This document shows positions 50,258 to 62,257 of a stretch of 64,000 nucleotides of DNA, one piece after another. How positions within the stretch are numbered: the stretch's first letter is position 1; the number at the start of each line of letters is the position of its first letter. Location: the NCBI GenBank assembly GCA_012841145.1, contig DUVH01000016.1, forward strand, positions 1 to 64,000. Reading direction: 5' to 3'. The notes beneath the pieces were generated by a model, which was given only the letters and a program-made list of their open reading frames with translations, had not been told where the DNA came from and did no database searches. Origin of the DNA: Clostridiaceae bacterium (GTDB taxonomy: Bacteria; Bacillota; Clostridia; Saccharofermentanales; DTU023). The position numbers were made by a program, and so were the translations under genes.

Positions 50258-51109
50258 GTGGAGTCAATCATGGCGATTAATAATAGAAAACCTCAATCAC
50301 TAAATGAGGCGTTGCGCATCAGACACGACTGCGAAGTCATCCCATATATGGGAGGTACAGATGTTATGGTGGAGCGGGATCCGAAGGCCTCCTTTTTGTT
50401 TCTCGGAGATTTGCCCGAACTCCAGCAGTTGACACGCGATGCCGAGGGGTGGCATCTGGGATCCGGCCTTACGTTTTCGTCGCTTCTCGCAGAAGAGGAC
50501 TGTCCCGACTTGTTGCGTGAGGCTGTGTCCCGGATCGCCTCCCCCGCCATCCGAAATCTCGGCACGATCGGCGGGAACATTTGCAATGCCTCACCTGCAG
50601 GAGATACCTTGCCCGTCCTCCTTCTGTACGATACGGATCTCGTTCTCAAGAGTCTGAAAGGCGAAAGGCGTGTTTCCCTCGATGCTTTTATTGTTTCGCG
50701 CAAACACATCGATTTGCGCTCTGACGAATTGCTCGTCGATATCATCATGAAACCCAAAGCGTACAACCACTTCTACTATGAGAAGATCGGAAGTCGTCGC
50801 GCCATGTCGATCTCAAAGATTGCCATGGCCGCGGCAGCGGAGATTCAAAAAGGAACAGTCGCGGATTTTGCGATCAGTTTCGCTTCAATGTACAAGACGC
50901 CGCTGCGCTTTAAGGATCTCGAGGAGACGGTTAAAGGGAAGTCGTTGGATTCACTTGAGGCGATGAAACAAGACGTCGTTCATGCGTATGGCGAACGCCT
51001 CAACCCGATAAGCGATCTGCGTTCGACCGCGGACTATAGAAAAGGTGTTTCCCTGAAACTCATCGGCGATTTCATTGATACGATTTTGGAGACGTTTGGT
51101 CAAGGATAA
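50258..51109 (+). CDS. xdhB: Xanthine dehydrogenase-type FAD subunit
   Basis: PYMGGTDVMVERD, LGTIGGNICNASPAGDTLPVLL. Confidence 0.92.
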   Translation: MESIMAINNRKPQSLNEALRIRHDCEVIPYMGGTDVMVERDPKASFLFLGDLPELQQLTRDAEGWHLGSGLTFSSLLAEEDCPDLLREAVSRIASPAIRNLGTIGGNICNASPAGDTLPVLLLYDTDLVLKSLKGERRVSLDAFIVSRKHIDLRSDELLVDIIMKPKAYNHFYYEKIGSRRAMSISKIAMAAAAEIQKGTVADFAISFASMYKTPLRFKDLEETVKGKSLDSLEAMKQDVVHAYGERLNPISDLRSTADYRKGVSLKLIGDFIDTILETFGQG

Positions 51110-51143
51110 TTGCCACCGGAGGCATATGCCTTCAGGATAGACG

Positions 51144-51179
51144 AAGGGGCTCTAAATCAGAAGTGATTTAGAGCCCCTT
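51144..51179. terminator. Bidirectional terminator between xdhB and pckG
   Basis: AAGGGGCTCTAAATCA-GAAG-TGATTTAGAGCCCCTT, perfect 16-bp stem. Confidence 0.9.
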
Positions 51180-51237
51180 TACCGCAGTGATATTGTGCCG
51201 AAGATCTGCGGGCTTTACTCTTTTACTCAAAATCGGC

Positions 51238-53025
<1,788 letters not shown>

Positions 53026-53346
53026 TGATTACCTCACTTAACTTATGATGTCTCAAAAACTATTCGATACGATATTATTTGTCGAGCTTGCGACCGCGAC
53101 ATGATTCGCAATTGTTCCGGTCGGCAGATATCGATTACGTTTTAGTGTAACACGATGGGCAACGATGTGTGTGAGTACTTATGCACAAATTATGTATCAC
53201 ATATCTATCGCAGTTATCGACAGTCTCGTGATATCATGACTTGGAGATTAGGGAAGCTGATCGGGGCGATCAAACGTGCTCGCTCGACAGTTTCCCGTCG
53301 ATCATAAAACATCAAACACGGAATTTATGTACTGAAAGGAAAATAT

Positions 53347-54531
53347 ATGGTTTCAGATCGTGTCAGGAGGATGTCTCCATCGCAGACGTTGGAACTCAAC
53401 GCAAAAGTTGCCGAATTGCGCGCGGAAGGTAAAAACATTATCGCGCTGAATAGCGGCGAACCTGATTTCAACACACCGCCACCCGTAATCGAGGCGGCGC
53501 ATCGTGCCATGCTGGAAGGAAAAACGAAGTACACGCCGACGCCCGGCATCCTGCCCTTGAGAGAAGCGATCGCGCGCAAGCTCTTGAAGGACAATCATAT
53601 CACGTACGATCCGAGCGAGATCATCGTCTCGATAGGGGCGAAGTTTGTACTCGCGAGCGCATTCCAAGTTTTATGCAACCCCGGCGATGAAGTGATCATA
53701 CCGACACCGTGCTGGGTAAGCTACGTGGAGATGGTCAAGTTGGCTGAAGGTGTTCCCGTCCTCGTCCCCGTCGCTTCCGACAACAGGCTCGATGTCGATG
53801 AGATCGAGCGCGCGATCACGCCGAAAACGCGCGTTATCCTGATCAATTCGCCGAACAATCCGACAGGCGCCGTTTATACGGAGGAGAGTCTGCGACGCGT
53901 CGCGGAACTTGCCGTAAAGCACGATTGCTTTATCATTACGGATGAAGTGTATGAAAAGCTTATTTACGGGACAACGCCTCACGTAAGCATCGCATCGTTC
54001 TCGCCGGAAGTCTGGGCGCGGACACTGACGGTCAACGCATTTTCAAAAGCATATTCGATGACAGGTTGGCGTCTCGGTTACGCCGCCGGGCCGCGAGAGA
54101 TTATAAAGGGCATCTCGGCATTACAGGGTCACACAACCTCGAACAGCACATCTTTTGTCCAGTGGGCCGGCATAACGGCGCTGGAAGAGTGTGACGAACA
54201 TGTCGAATTCATGCGCAAAGCTTTTGAAGAGAGGCGCAACTACATGTTCGAGCGCGTAAGCAAGCTTCCCGGTGTCAGCTGTCCGTTTCCGGAGGGTGCG
54301 TTCTATTTATTCCCCGATGTATCGGGAACGTTTGGGAAACGCGTAGGTGATCGTGTCATTACCGACGCGCCGGCGCTTGCCGACTACCTTCTCGATGAAG
54401 CGGGTGTCGCGCTCGTGCCGGGCAACGCCTTTGAAGCTCCGAACGCCATTAGGCTCACGTATTCAAATTCGATGGAGAATTTGACGGCCGCGATGGATCG
54501 CATTGAGGCGGCGATCAGTAAATTGACCTGA
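53347..54531 (+). CDS. Aspartate/aromatic class I aminotransferase
   Basis: MVSDRVRRMSPSQTLELNAKVAELRAEGKNIIALNSGEPDF, NPNNPTGAVY-like SPNNPTGAVY, NAFSKAYSMTGWRLGY. Confidence 0.94.
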   Translation: MVSDRVRRMSPSQTLELNAKVAELRAEGKNIIALNSGEPDFNTPPPVIEAAHRAMLEGKTKYTPTPGILPLREAIARKLLKDNHITYDPSEIIVSIGAKFVLASAFQVLCNPGDEVIIPTPCWVSYVEMVKLAEGVPVLVPVASDNRLDVDEIERAITPKTRVILINSPNNPTGAVYTEESLRRVAELAVKHDCFIITDEVYEKLIYGTTPHVSIASFSPEVWARTLTVNAFSKAYSMTGWRLGYAAGPREIIKGISALQGHTTSNSTSFVQWAGITALEECDEHVEFMRKAFEERRNYMFERVSKLPGVSCPFPEGAFYLFPDVSGTFGKRVGDRVITDAPALADYLLDEAGVALVPGNAFEAPNAIRLTYSNSMENLTAAMDRIEAAISKLT

Positions 54532-54607
54532 CGAGACGAACGCTACCGTTTACGGTCGTCTGTCATGTCGTTAAAGGGAAGTCCGCGCTCTGACGGGGAG
54601 GATTGTC

Positions 54608-57004
54608 ATGCGTCTCAACAAGAAAATCAGTTATCTGGAGGGAGACGGGTACTGGCTTCTCAAGGGTTCCCGTCTCCGTCTTTCCGATGGCCCCCACGGA
54701 CTCCGAAAAGAGGCGCCGCGGGGTACGTTGCGAGCAACGTGTTTTCCGACGGCTTCAGCGCTCGCCTGCAGCTGGGATGAAAAACTCGTCGAACTCGTCG
54801 GCGAATCGCTTGCGACGGAATGTATCGCTCAGGACGTAGACGTGCTGCTCGGGCCGGGTGTCAATCTGCAAAGACATCCCGGATGCGGGCGCAACTTTGA
54901 ATATTTCGGCGAAGATCCTCTTTTGAGCGGCAAAACGGCTGCCGCCTACATACGCGGCGTTCAATCGAAAAACGTGGCGGCAACGCTCAAGCATTTTGCG
55001 CTCAATTCTCAAGAGACAGACCGTTTCCTTGCTGAAAGCGTCGTCGATGAGAGAGCGTTGCGCGAGCTGTATCTCATGCCTTTCGAAATCGCAATCCGCG
55101 AGTCGAATCCATGGGCCGTAATGACGGCGTACAATCGCTTTGAAGGCCTGAACGCAGGTGAGAATAAGCGGCTTCTCGACATCCTGCGCTCTGAATGGAG
55201 CTATGATGGTTGCGTCGTGAGCGACTGGGGCAGCGTCGAGAACAGAGTCCTCGGGTTGGAAGCCGGCATGGATCTTGAGATGCCCGGGGGATCAAGCCCT
55301 TCAAGCGCAGAGATCAAGAAAGGTTATAGAAAAGGACAGCTCGACGAGGAGCTCATCGATCGCGCGCTTACGAACATCGAAAAACTCGAAGACAGGGCGG
55401 GCGCCATGAAGAGATCTGCGCGTCTCGGCCATTACCGTGTCGCTGTCGATGTCGCTCGCGAATGCATGGTTCTGCTAAAAAACGATGGCGATCTCTTGCC
55501 TCTTGCTGCGACAGACACAATCCTCTTGGCCGGAGCGATCGACGAAGCGCAAATACAGGGGCTCGGATCGTCAAGGGTGGAACCTTTGGTTACGAACACG
55601 CCGCTGAAACAATGGCGCGACGGCGAGCATCCTTACATCCTTGAGCCTCGTCGAGAGGGAGCAGAGGAGTTTGAGAAGAAAAGTAAAGTTATCAGAGGAC
55701 AGTCGAGAGAACGAGCTGCAGACGTTGCCGCTGATTTGACAGTCACTGAATCTGATAATGACCGCAAAGCTGGTGTCTGCCTATATTTTGCCAAATTGTC
55801 TCCCGATGCGGAGGGGTATGATCGCCTGTCGCTCGAACTTTCGCCTGAAGACAAAATGGCGGTGGATCGGCTGAAAAATAAGGGTTACGCGATCGTTCTT
55901 ATACTGCAGACTGGCGCGCCGATCGCTTTGGGTGACGTCCGGGCGGATGCCGTATTATTAATGAATTATGCCGGCGAGGGCGCGTATGAAGCGCTGCAAT
56001 CGCTTATTTACGGTTTGCACAGTCCTTCGGGGAGACTTTGCGCGACATGGACTGAAAAACAGGAGGATATCGCATCCGATCCCTACTATCCGGCGCAAGA
56101 TTTCTTGGCTCAATACCGAGAGAGTATCTATGTCGGCTATCGCTATCACGTGACGTTCGACAAGCCTGTCGCGTACCCTTTCGGATACGGGCTCACTTAC
56201 GGGAAATTCCGATATGAACAGATCGAGGCAGAGCTGACGGCAGGCGATGTTTTCCTGAATGTTCGTGTAACAAATATCGGGAAACGAAAAGCTAAAGAAG
56301 TCGTTCAGGCGTACGTCTCCTTCCCTACGAGTTCTCTGCTTCGTCCTTTTTATGAACTAAAGGCATGGGCAAAAGTCGAGCTGGAGGCGGGCGAAAGTCG
56401 CGATATCGTGCTCAAAATACCGCACGATCGCCTTAAGACGTATACGCCGCAAGGCGAAAAAATATTCGAAGACGGCGTGTATTATTTCCTCTGTGGCCCT
56501 AACTGCCGCGATCTTCCTTTGATCGCTTCACTGGAGCTTCACGGCAACGGGCAAAGTGATCGCATGACAGGCGATTCCGGAACCGTCACGATAGAGCATT
56601 TGAGACAACGCCATCTTCTATTCTCCGGTCTTGACACGTCCTCGAAAATCCCGGCCATTTACAAGACGATGGATCGACCGGTCTCTCAAGTTGAATTTGA
56701 ACAACTTCTGGGGCGCAAAGTGCCTGAATCGGTCGCACTTCAGGGCGTCCATGCGCCGCTTTGTGCGATACGCGGACCGCTTAGACCGCTGTTTTTGAAG
56801 ATTGCGTCAAAGAGAGCCGACGCGATGCCGGGCGATCGTCAGATGAACCGTCGCGCCGTCCTCAGCATGCCTTTGCGAGCGCTTGCGCGTCTTAGCGAAG
56901 GTCTGCTCTCGCCGCGACTTCTGAAGTTTATCGTCTTTTTCTGTCTCCGCGGTCCGCATCGGTCGAAAAGAATAAGAAGAACGGAGGCTCAAAAGCATGT
57001 TTGA
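54608..57004 (+). CDS. Glycoside hydrolase family 3 (beta-glycosidase)
   Basis: DGPHGLRKE, NLQRHPGCGRNFEYFGEDP, AATLKHFALNSQE, GCVVSDWGSVENRVLGLEAGMDLEMPG, GYRYHVTFDKPVAYPFGYGLTY; no signal peptide seen. Confidence 0.92.
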   Translation: MRLNKKISYLEGDGYWLLKGSRLRLSDGPHGLRKEAPRGTLRATCFPTASALACSWDEKLVELVGESLATECIAQDVDVLLGPGVNLQRHPGCGRNFEYFGEDPLLSGKTAAAYIRGVQSKNVAATLKHFALNSQETDRFLAESVVDERALRELYLMPFEIAIRESNPWAVMTAYNRFEGLNAGENKRLLDILRSEWSYDGCVVSDWGSVENRVLGLEAGMDLEMPGGSSPSSAEIKKGYRKGQLDEELIDRALTNIEKLEDRAGAMKRSARLGHYRVAVDVARECMVLLKNDGDLLPLAATDTILLAGAIDEAQIQGLGSSRVEPLVTNTPLKQWRDGEHPYILEPRREGAEEFEKKSKVIRGQSRERAADVAADLTVTESDNDRKAGVCLYFAKLSPDAEGYDRLSLELSPEDKMAVDRLKNKGYAIVLILQTGAPIALGDVRADAVLLMNYAGEGAYEALQSLIYGLHSPSGRLCATWTEKQEDIASDPYYPAQDFLAQYRESIYVGYRYHVTFDKPVAYPFGYGLTYGKFRYEQIEAELTAGDVFLNVRVTNIGKRKAKEVVQAYVSFPTSSLLRPFYELKAWAKVELEAGESRDIVLKIPHDRLKTYTPQGEKIFEDGVYYFLCGPNCRDLPLIASLELHGNGQSDRMTGDSGTVTIEHLRQRHLLFSGLDTSSKIPAIYKTMDRPVSQVEFEQLLGRKVPESVALQGVHAPLCAIRGPLRPLFLKIASKRADAMPGDRQMNRRAVLSMPLRALARLSEGLLSPRLLKFIVFFCLRGPHRSKRIRRTEAQKHV

Positions 57005-58553
57005 TGTGGCTATTATTGGGGCGGGCGTGGTCGGCTGCGCTGTCGCCTATGAGCTCTCTCAATACGAACTTCGCGTCGTGCTGATCGAGAAGGAAAACGA
57101 CGTCGCGATGGGAGCGTCGCGAGCGAACACGGCGATTATTCACGGCGGTTACGATCCTGAACCTCATACGCTGATGGGGAAGCTGAACGTCGAAGGCATG
57201 CGTCGTTGTTTCAAACTATGTGAAGAGCTTGACGTCCAGCACATAAAGACGGGTTCGTGGGTCGTCGCCTTCGATGAAGCGCAACGCGCGACGCTCGAGC
57301 TGCTTTTGGAGCAGGGTATCGCCAACGGGTGCGAAGGTCTCGAGATACTTGATGGGGATGTTGTCCGATCGCGCGAACCGAACTTGTCCGACGACATCGT
57401 AGCGGCGCTTTGGATACCTGAATCGGGTGTCCTCAATCCCTGGGAGTTCGCGCTGGCGATGGCGGAAGTCGCTGTCCGAAACGGTGTCACATTCATGCCG
57501 AACACGAAAGTCTGCGGCATGTCTTGGCAAGACGATCATTATGAGATCAAATCGTGTGTTATAGGCGCAGGATCCTGTGCGTCAGCCAACGAAAGCGAAT
57601 TGGAAAATGGCAAGCACGATACTTCCTGTTCTGCTGCGAAAGCTGCGATGCCTGAAAAGATAACAACGATTTGTTCGCGATACGTGATCAATGCCGCCGG
57701 CGTGGAAAGCGATCGAATCCATAACATGGTCGCGCCTCCGGCCTTTGACATTGTGCCTACGCGTGGCGAATACTATCTTCTCGACGGAACAGCGGCAGGC
57801 CGGATTGTTAGTTCCGTCATTTTTCCATGTCCTACGTGTGCGGGGAAAGGCATCACCGTCTCGCCGACGATTCACGGAGATTTTCTGGTCGGTCCGAACT
57901 CGGAAGTCATCGGCGATCGTGAGGATACGTCGGTGACGCGGGACGCTCTTTTGGACATCGCTCAAAAAGCCCGCCAAATTGTGCCGAACCTCAATGTCCG
58001 GACGAGCATTAGAAATTTTGCCGGCGTACGCTCGAACAGTACGTACGGAGATTTCTTTATTGCGAAATCGGCGACGAATTTTATTGATCTCGCGGCGATC
58101 AAGTCGCCCGGACTGACGTGCGCGCCGGCGATTGCCCGCATCGCGCGAGAAATTTTGGGCGAGGAGGGGGTTCTCAGGGAAAGGCGCAAAGATTGGCGTG
58201 GTGGACGCCGTATCGTCCGCTTCAAAGAGATTCCGGAAGGAGAGCGCGCCGCTTTCGTGCGTGAGCATCCGCTCTACGGGCGGGTGATCTGTCGCTGTGA
58301 GACGATCACGGAAGGTGAGATTGTCGCCTCGATGAAACGCGAGATTCCTCCCGTATCGATCGACGGTGTGAAACGTCGAACAGGAACAGGCATGGGGCGC
58401 TGTCAGGGCGGATTCTGCGGACCGCGCGTTTTGGAGATTCTTGCTCGCGAGTCCGGGCACGAACCCTTGAATATTGTAGAAGACGGGTGCGGCAGCACCA
58501 TTTTGGTCGGAGAAACAAAGGATCCGAGATCGCGAGAGGTCTCGCACAAATAG
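56997..58553 (+). CDS. glpA: FAD-dependent oxidoreductase, GlpA-like glycerol-3-phosphate dehydrogenase with BFD-type Fe-S domain
   Basis: FDVAIIGAGVVGCAVAYELSQYELRVVLIEKE, VICRCETITEGEIV...CQGGFCGPRV; overlaps the GH3 gene by 8 nt. Confidence 0.9.
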   Translation: MFDVAIIGAGVVGCAVAYELSQYELRVVLIEKENDVAMGASRANTAIIHGGYDPEPHTLMGKLNVEGMRRCFKLCEELDVQHIKTGSWVVAFDEAQRATLELLLEQGIANGCEGLEILDGDVVRSREPNLSDDIVAALWIPESGVLNPWEFALAMAEVAVRNGVTFMPNTKVCGMSWQDDHYEIKSCVIGAGSCASANESELENGKHDTSCSAAKAAMPEKITTICSRYVINAAGVESDRIHNMVAPPAFDIVPTRGEYYLLDGTAAGRIVSSVIFPCPTCAGKGITVSPTIHGDFLVGPNSEVIGDREDTSVTRDALLDIAQKARQIVPNLNVRTSIRNFAGVRSNSTYGDFFIAKSATNFIDLAAIKSPGLTCAPAIARIAREILGEEGVLRERRKDWRGGRRIVRFKEIPEGERAAFVREHPLYGRVICRCETITEGEIVASMKREIPPVSIDGVKRRTGTGMGRCQGGFCGPRVLEILARESGHEPLNIVEDGCGSTILVGETKDPRSREVSHK

Positions 58554-58630
58554 CAAGTTGCAATAGCCCGCGTGCCGAACAGTTGTAAAAGCTGCACTCG
58601 AAGATATCATATTGAACGGAATGGTAGAAC

Positions 58631-59935
58631 GTGAAGATGTACGATGACTACGAACTGATTGTCATAGGCGGAGGACCGGCCGGTCTCGGTGCCGCCCTAA
58701 GTGCTCGCGAGCACGGACTCGAACGTATTCTTATCGTCGAGCGTGATGTGGAGCTCGGCGGTATTCTGAACCAGTGTATTCACAACGGTTTCGGTCTTCA
58801 CTATTTTGGCGAGGAGCTGACGGGTCCCGAATATGCCGCTAGGCTCATCGATCGGCTCGAGGGGCAGGCGATCGACGTCCTTTGTGACACGATGGTGCTT
58901 GAGCTGATTCCCGGCGAGCAAGGCCATACAGTACGTCTGATGAGTATGGCAGAGGGCTATCGCTCCGTCGGGAGTCGGGCTGTCATCCTCGCGATGGGAT
59001 GTCGCGAGCGGACACGCGGTGCTATTCAAATACCCGGGACGAGAGCATCAGGAGTTTTTACTGCCGGCACAGCGCAGCGCTATGTCAACATCGAAGGTTA
59101 CATGGTCGGAAAGCGCGTCATCATTTTGGGATCCGGCGACATCGGCCTGATCATGGCGCGACGCATGGTTCTCGAAGGGGCGACAGTGCTCGCCTGTGTG
59201 GAGATCATGCCTCATTCGGGAGGATTGACGAGGAACATCGTGCAATGTCTTCAAGACTTTGATATTCCGCTTTATCTCTCGCACACGATCACGAAGATTG
59301 AAGGCAGGCAACGCGTCGAGAAGGTCACGGTGCAAGAGGTAGACGATCACTTTAATCCGATCGACGGAACGGAAATAGTATTCGACGTCGACACGGTATT
59401 GCTGTCCGTCGGTCTTATTCCCGAGAACGAATTGAGTCGTGCTGCAGGCGTGGAAATGGATCCGAAGACGTCGGGTCCGATCGTTTTCGAAAACGGAGAG
59501 ACGAGTGTTTCCGGTATCTTCGCATGCGGCAATGTCCTTCACGTCCACGATCTCGTCGATTACGTCACGACGGAAAGTGAAGGAGCCGGTAAAGCGGCAG
59601 CCGAATACGTACTCCGGTGTGCACATACTTCTCATAAGAGAACGTGTGAGAAAACACCATACATTTCGCTTGTTAAAGATGAAACCGTTACGTATACGGT
59701 ACCGCAGAGGATCAGGGTTCAATGCGTCGATGACCATGTCCGCGTGTTCTTCCGCGTGAAGACTCCGTACAAAACGCCAAGACGTATCGTCTTTCGCGAC
59801 GGCGATCGTGTTATCGCATCTTTCCGTCGACCGTATATGACGCCTGGAGAGATGGAACACGTCACTTTGAAACGTGAACAACTCGATGAGGTGCTTGGTG
59901 ACGAATTGACAATCTCAGTGGAAGAAATACGTTAA
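58631..59935 (+). CDS. FAD/NAD-dependent oxidoreductase partner of the GlpA-like protein
   Basis: YELIVIGGGPAGLGAALSAREHG, LNQCIHNGFGLHYFGEELTGPEYA, AGTAQRYVNIEGYMVG. Confidence 0.9.
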   Translation: MKMYDDYELIVIGGGPAGLGAALSAREHGLERILIVERDVELGGILNQCIHNGFGLHYFGEELTGPEYAARLIDRLEGQAIDVLCDTMVLELIPGEQGHTVRLMSMAEGYRSVGSRAVILAMGCRERTRGAIQIPGTRASGVFTAGTAQRYVNIEGYMVGKRVIILGSGDIGLIMARRMVLEGATVLACVEIMPHSGGLTRNIVQCLQDFDIPLYLSHTITKIEGRQRVEKVTVQEVDDHFNPIDGTEIVFDVDTVLLSVGLIPENELSRAAGVEMDPKTSGPIVFENGETSVSGIFACGNVLHVHDLVDYVTTESEGAGKAAAEYVLRCAHTSHKRTCEKTPYISLVKDETVTYTVPQRIRVQCVDDHVRVFFRVKTPYKTPRRIVFRDGDRVIASFRRPYMTPGEMEHVTLKREQLDEVLGDELTISVEEIR

Positions 59936-60018
59936 CGCAAGATGGCGGCCTGATAGAGGGAAATGCCGTCATATCGATTGGGTATGAATTGTTTTGCAAA
60001 AGAGGATGGTGAGTCCGA

Positions 60019-60369
60019 ATGAAAGAGTACATTTGCATTGTCTGTCCACGCGGCTGTCATCTCGCTGTCGATGACGAGAACGATTATGCCGTGACGGGCA
60101 ACGCCTGTCTTCGAGGTGCGGCGTACGGGCGCGAAGAAGCCATGCATCCCACACGTGTCGTGACATCGTCCGTTCGCGTCCGAAGTCGGAAGCACCCGCG
60201 CTGTTCCGTCAAGACAGACATCGCGATTGATAAATCGGACATTGCAAAGGCGATGCTCCTGCTTGATGATGTCGAGCTCATCCCGCCCGTACGCCGCGGC
60301 GATATCGTTATTGCTTCGTTGTTCGGCAGCGAGGCGAACTTCATCGCGACGCGCGATATCGACGAGTAA
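60019..60369 (+). CDS. DUF1667 family protein
   Basis: CIVCPRGCHLAVDD...VTGNACLRGAAYGREEAMHPTRVVTSSVRV, located between the GlpA/FAD pair and glpK. Confidence 0.92.
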   Translation: MKEYICIVCPRGCHLAVDDENDYAVTGNACLRGAAYGREEAMHPTRVVTSSVRVRSRKHPRCSVKTDIAIDKSDIAKAMLLLDDVELIPPVRRGDIVIASLFGSEANFIATRDIDE

Positions 60370-60482
60370 TGATTTAAGGCAAGAAATAGGACGAGATATC
60401 GGACGAGACGATGAGAGTGTTTTGAATCAAGAGGTTCGGGCGAGATGATGTATAGACGTCTTTTCTTTGAGGAGGTGAGGTC

Positions 60483-61973
60483 ATGCCGCGCTATGTGATG
60501 GCGTTTGACGCAGGAACGACGAGTAATCGATGCATTCTCTTCGACGAGCACGGTGTCGTGCGTTCTGTCGCTCAGAAAGAGTTTCGACAGATATTCCCGA
60601 AACCCGGTTGGGTCGAGCACGATGCGAACGAGATCTGGTCGACGCAAATGGGCGTCGCCGTCGAGGCGATGCAGAAGGCGAGCGCAAAGGCTGAAGACAT
60701 CGCGGCGATCGGCATCACGAACCAGCGCGAGACGACCATCTTGTGGGATCGTGAGACGGGAGAACCGATCCACCACGCGATCGTCTGGCAATGTCGAAGG
60801 ACGTCGGAAATTTGCGACCGTTTGAAAGAAGAGGGGTTGACTTCGCTAATCAGAGAGAAAACGGGGCTCGTCATTGACGCGTATTTCAGCGGAACGAAAA
60901 TTAAATGGCTCCTCGATCATGTGCCGGGAGCGCGTGAAAAAGCTCGCCGCGGCGAATTTCTTTTCGGTACGGTGGAGACGTGGCTCATTTGGAAACTCAC
61001 GTGCGGAAAAGTACATGTGACAGATTATTCCAATGCCTCGCGCACGATGCTCTTTAACATCAGAACGCTTTCCTGGGATGAAGAAATTTTACAACTGCTC
61101 GACATTCCACCTGAGATTCTGCCAACGGTTCTTCCTTCAAGTCACGTTTTCGGTATGGCGGATGAATCGTTTTTCGGAGTGCCCATTCCAATCTCGGGTG
61201 CTGCCGGAGATCAGCAGGCGGCACTGTTCGGCGAGGCTTGTTTTTCGGCTGGAGAAGCGAAAAACACGTACGGAACGGGTTGTTTTCTGCTGATGAATAC
61301 GGGTGAGTCGCCTGTCTTCAGTCAAAACGGTCTCGTAACAACGATTGCCTGGGGCATCGACGGCCGCGTGTACTACGCCTTGGAGGGATCGATCTTCGTC
61401 GCAGGCGCCGCCGTCCAATGGCTCCGTGATGAACTTAAAATCATCGATACGGCTGAAGAATCGGAGACCGCCGCGCTACAGGTTGAAGACACGAACGGGT
61501 GTTATATCGTTCCCGCCTTTACGGGACTCGGCGCGCCTTACTGGGATCAAGACGCCAGAGGATGTATTGTCGGGCTGACGCGCGGTGTCAATGACAAACA
61601 CCTGGTGCGCGCGGTACTTGAATCGATTGCTTACCAAACTGCAGATGTTCTGGCGGTGATGCAGGAAGACTCGGGACTTGAACTGAAGTCATTAAAGGTC
61701 GACGGAGGGGCGGCGAAAAATAACTTTCTAATGCAATTTCAGGCCGATATCGTCGATGTCGCCGTACACCGCCCCGCATGCGTCGAAACAACGGCGCTCG
61801 GGGCCGCATACCTTGCCGGCTTGGCCGTCGGCTTCTGGGACAGTGTGGAGACATTAAAGGCTCACTGGAAGATCGACCGCGTTTTTGAACCGGCGATGAC
61901 CGAAGAAGTGCGCCAAGAAAAACTAAAAGCTTGGAGAAAAGCTGTTTCTCGCGCCCTTGGCTGGTTCTCGTAA
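60483..61973 (+). CDS. glpK: Glycerol kinase
   Basis: [77 protein letters not shown]. Confidence 0.97.
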   Translation: MPRYVMAFDAGTTSNRCILFDEHGVVRSVAQKEFRQIFPKPGWVEHDANEIWSTQMGVAVEAMQKASAKAEDIAAIGITNQRETTILWDRETGEPIHHAIVWQCRRTSEICDRLKEEGLTSLIREKTGLVIDAYFSGTKIKWLLDHVPGAREKARRGEFLFGTVETWLIWKLTCGKVHVTDYSNASRTMLFNIRTLSWDEEILQLLDIPPEILPTVLPSSHVFGMADESFFGVPIPISGAAGDQQAALFGEACFSAGEAKNTYGTGCFLLMNTGESPVFSQNGLVTTIAWGIDGRVYYALEGSIFVAGAAVQWLRDELKIIDTAEESETAALQVEDTNGCYIVPAFTGLGAPYWDQDARGCIVGLTRGVNDKHLVRAVLESIAYQTADVLAVMQEDSGLELKSLKVDGGAAKNNFLMQFQADIVDVAVHRPACVETTALGAAYLAGLAVGFWDSVETLKAHWKIDRVFEPAMTEEVRQEKLKAWRKAVSRALGWFS

Positions 61974-62166
61974 TCTATAGTAAAAGGTCAACGAACTTCG
62001 CATGCTTTAGTTTTGTGCGTTTTTTGTTTGTCGTATAGTCCAGATATCATTTTTCAAGGGTCTTCAGAATCTCCCAATTAACGTTTTTGGGGAAAACTTT
62101 GATTTTTGCTTTTTTTGTCGGATTTTGTTGGTTTTTGTCGGTTTTGCATCATTTTTAAGATTTCGC

Positions 62167-62196
62167 TTGACAAATAATTGCTAAAAATGTAGAATC
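62167..62196 (+). promoter_or_regulatory. Sigma-A type promoter
   Basis: TTGACA (62167-62172), 18 nt, TAGAAT (62191-62196). Confidence 0.75.
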
Positions 62197-62207
62197 TCGT
62201 TACGATA

Positions 62208-62227
62208 ACATCAAATAAGTTTGATGT
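62208..62227. promoter_or_regulatory. Palindromic operator candidate at the transcription start of the XRE-cupin gene
   Basis: ACATCAAA-TAAG-TTTGATGT perfect inverted repeat. Confidence 0.6.
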
Positions 62228-62257
62228 CACCGAAATCAATCGCAAGGTAACTGAAGA

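Noticed and set aside
57582-58610. 342 aa minus-strand ORF opposite the GlpA-like gene
   Set aside because: Antisense shadow of a clear FAD oxidoreductase; no recognisable motifs or RBS.
59048-59881. 277 aa minus-strand ORF
   Set aside because: Antisense to the GlpB-like reductase; same frame-shadow composition.
60390-60420. GGACGAGA direct repeats before glpK
   Set aside because: Two short copies only; too little to support a functional element.
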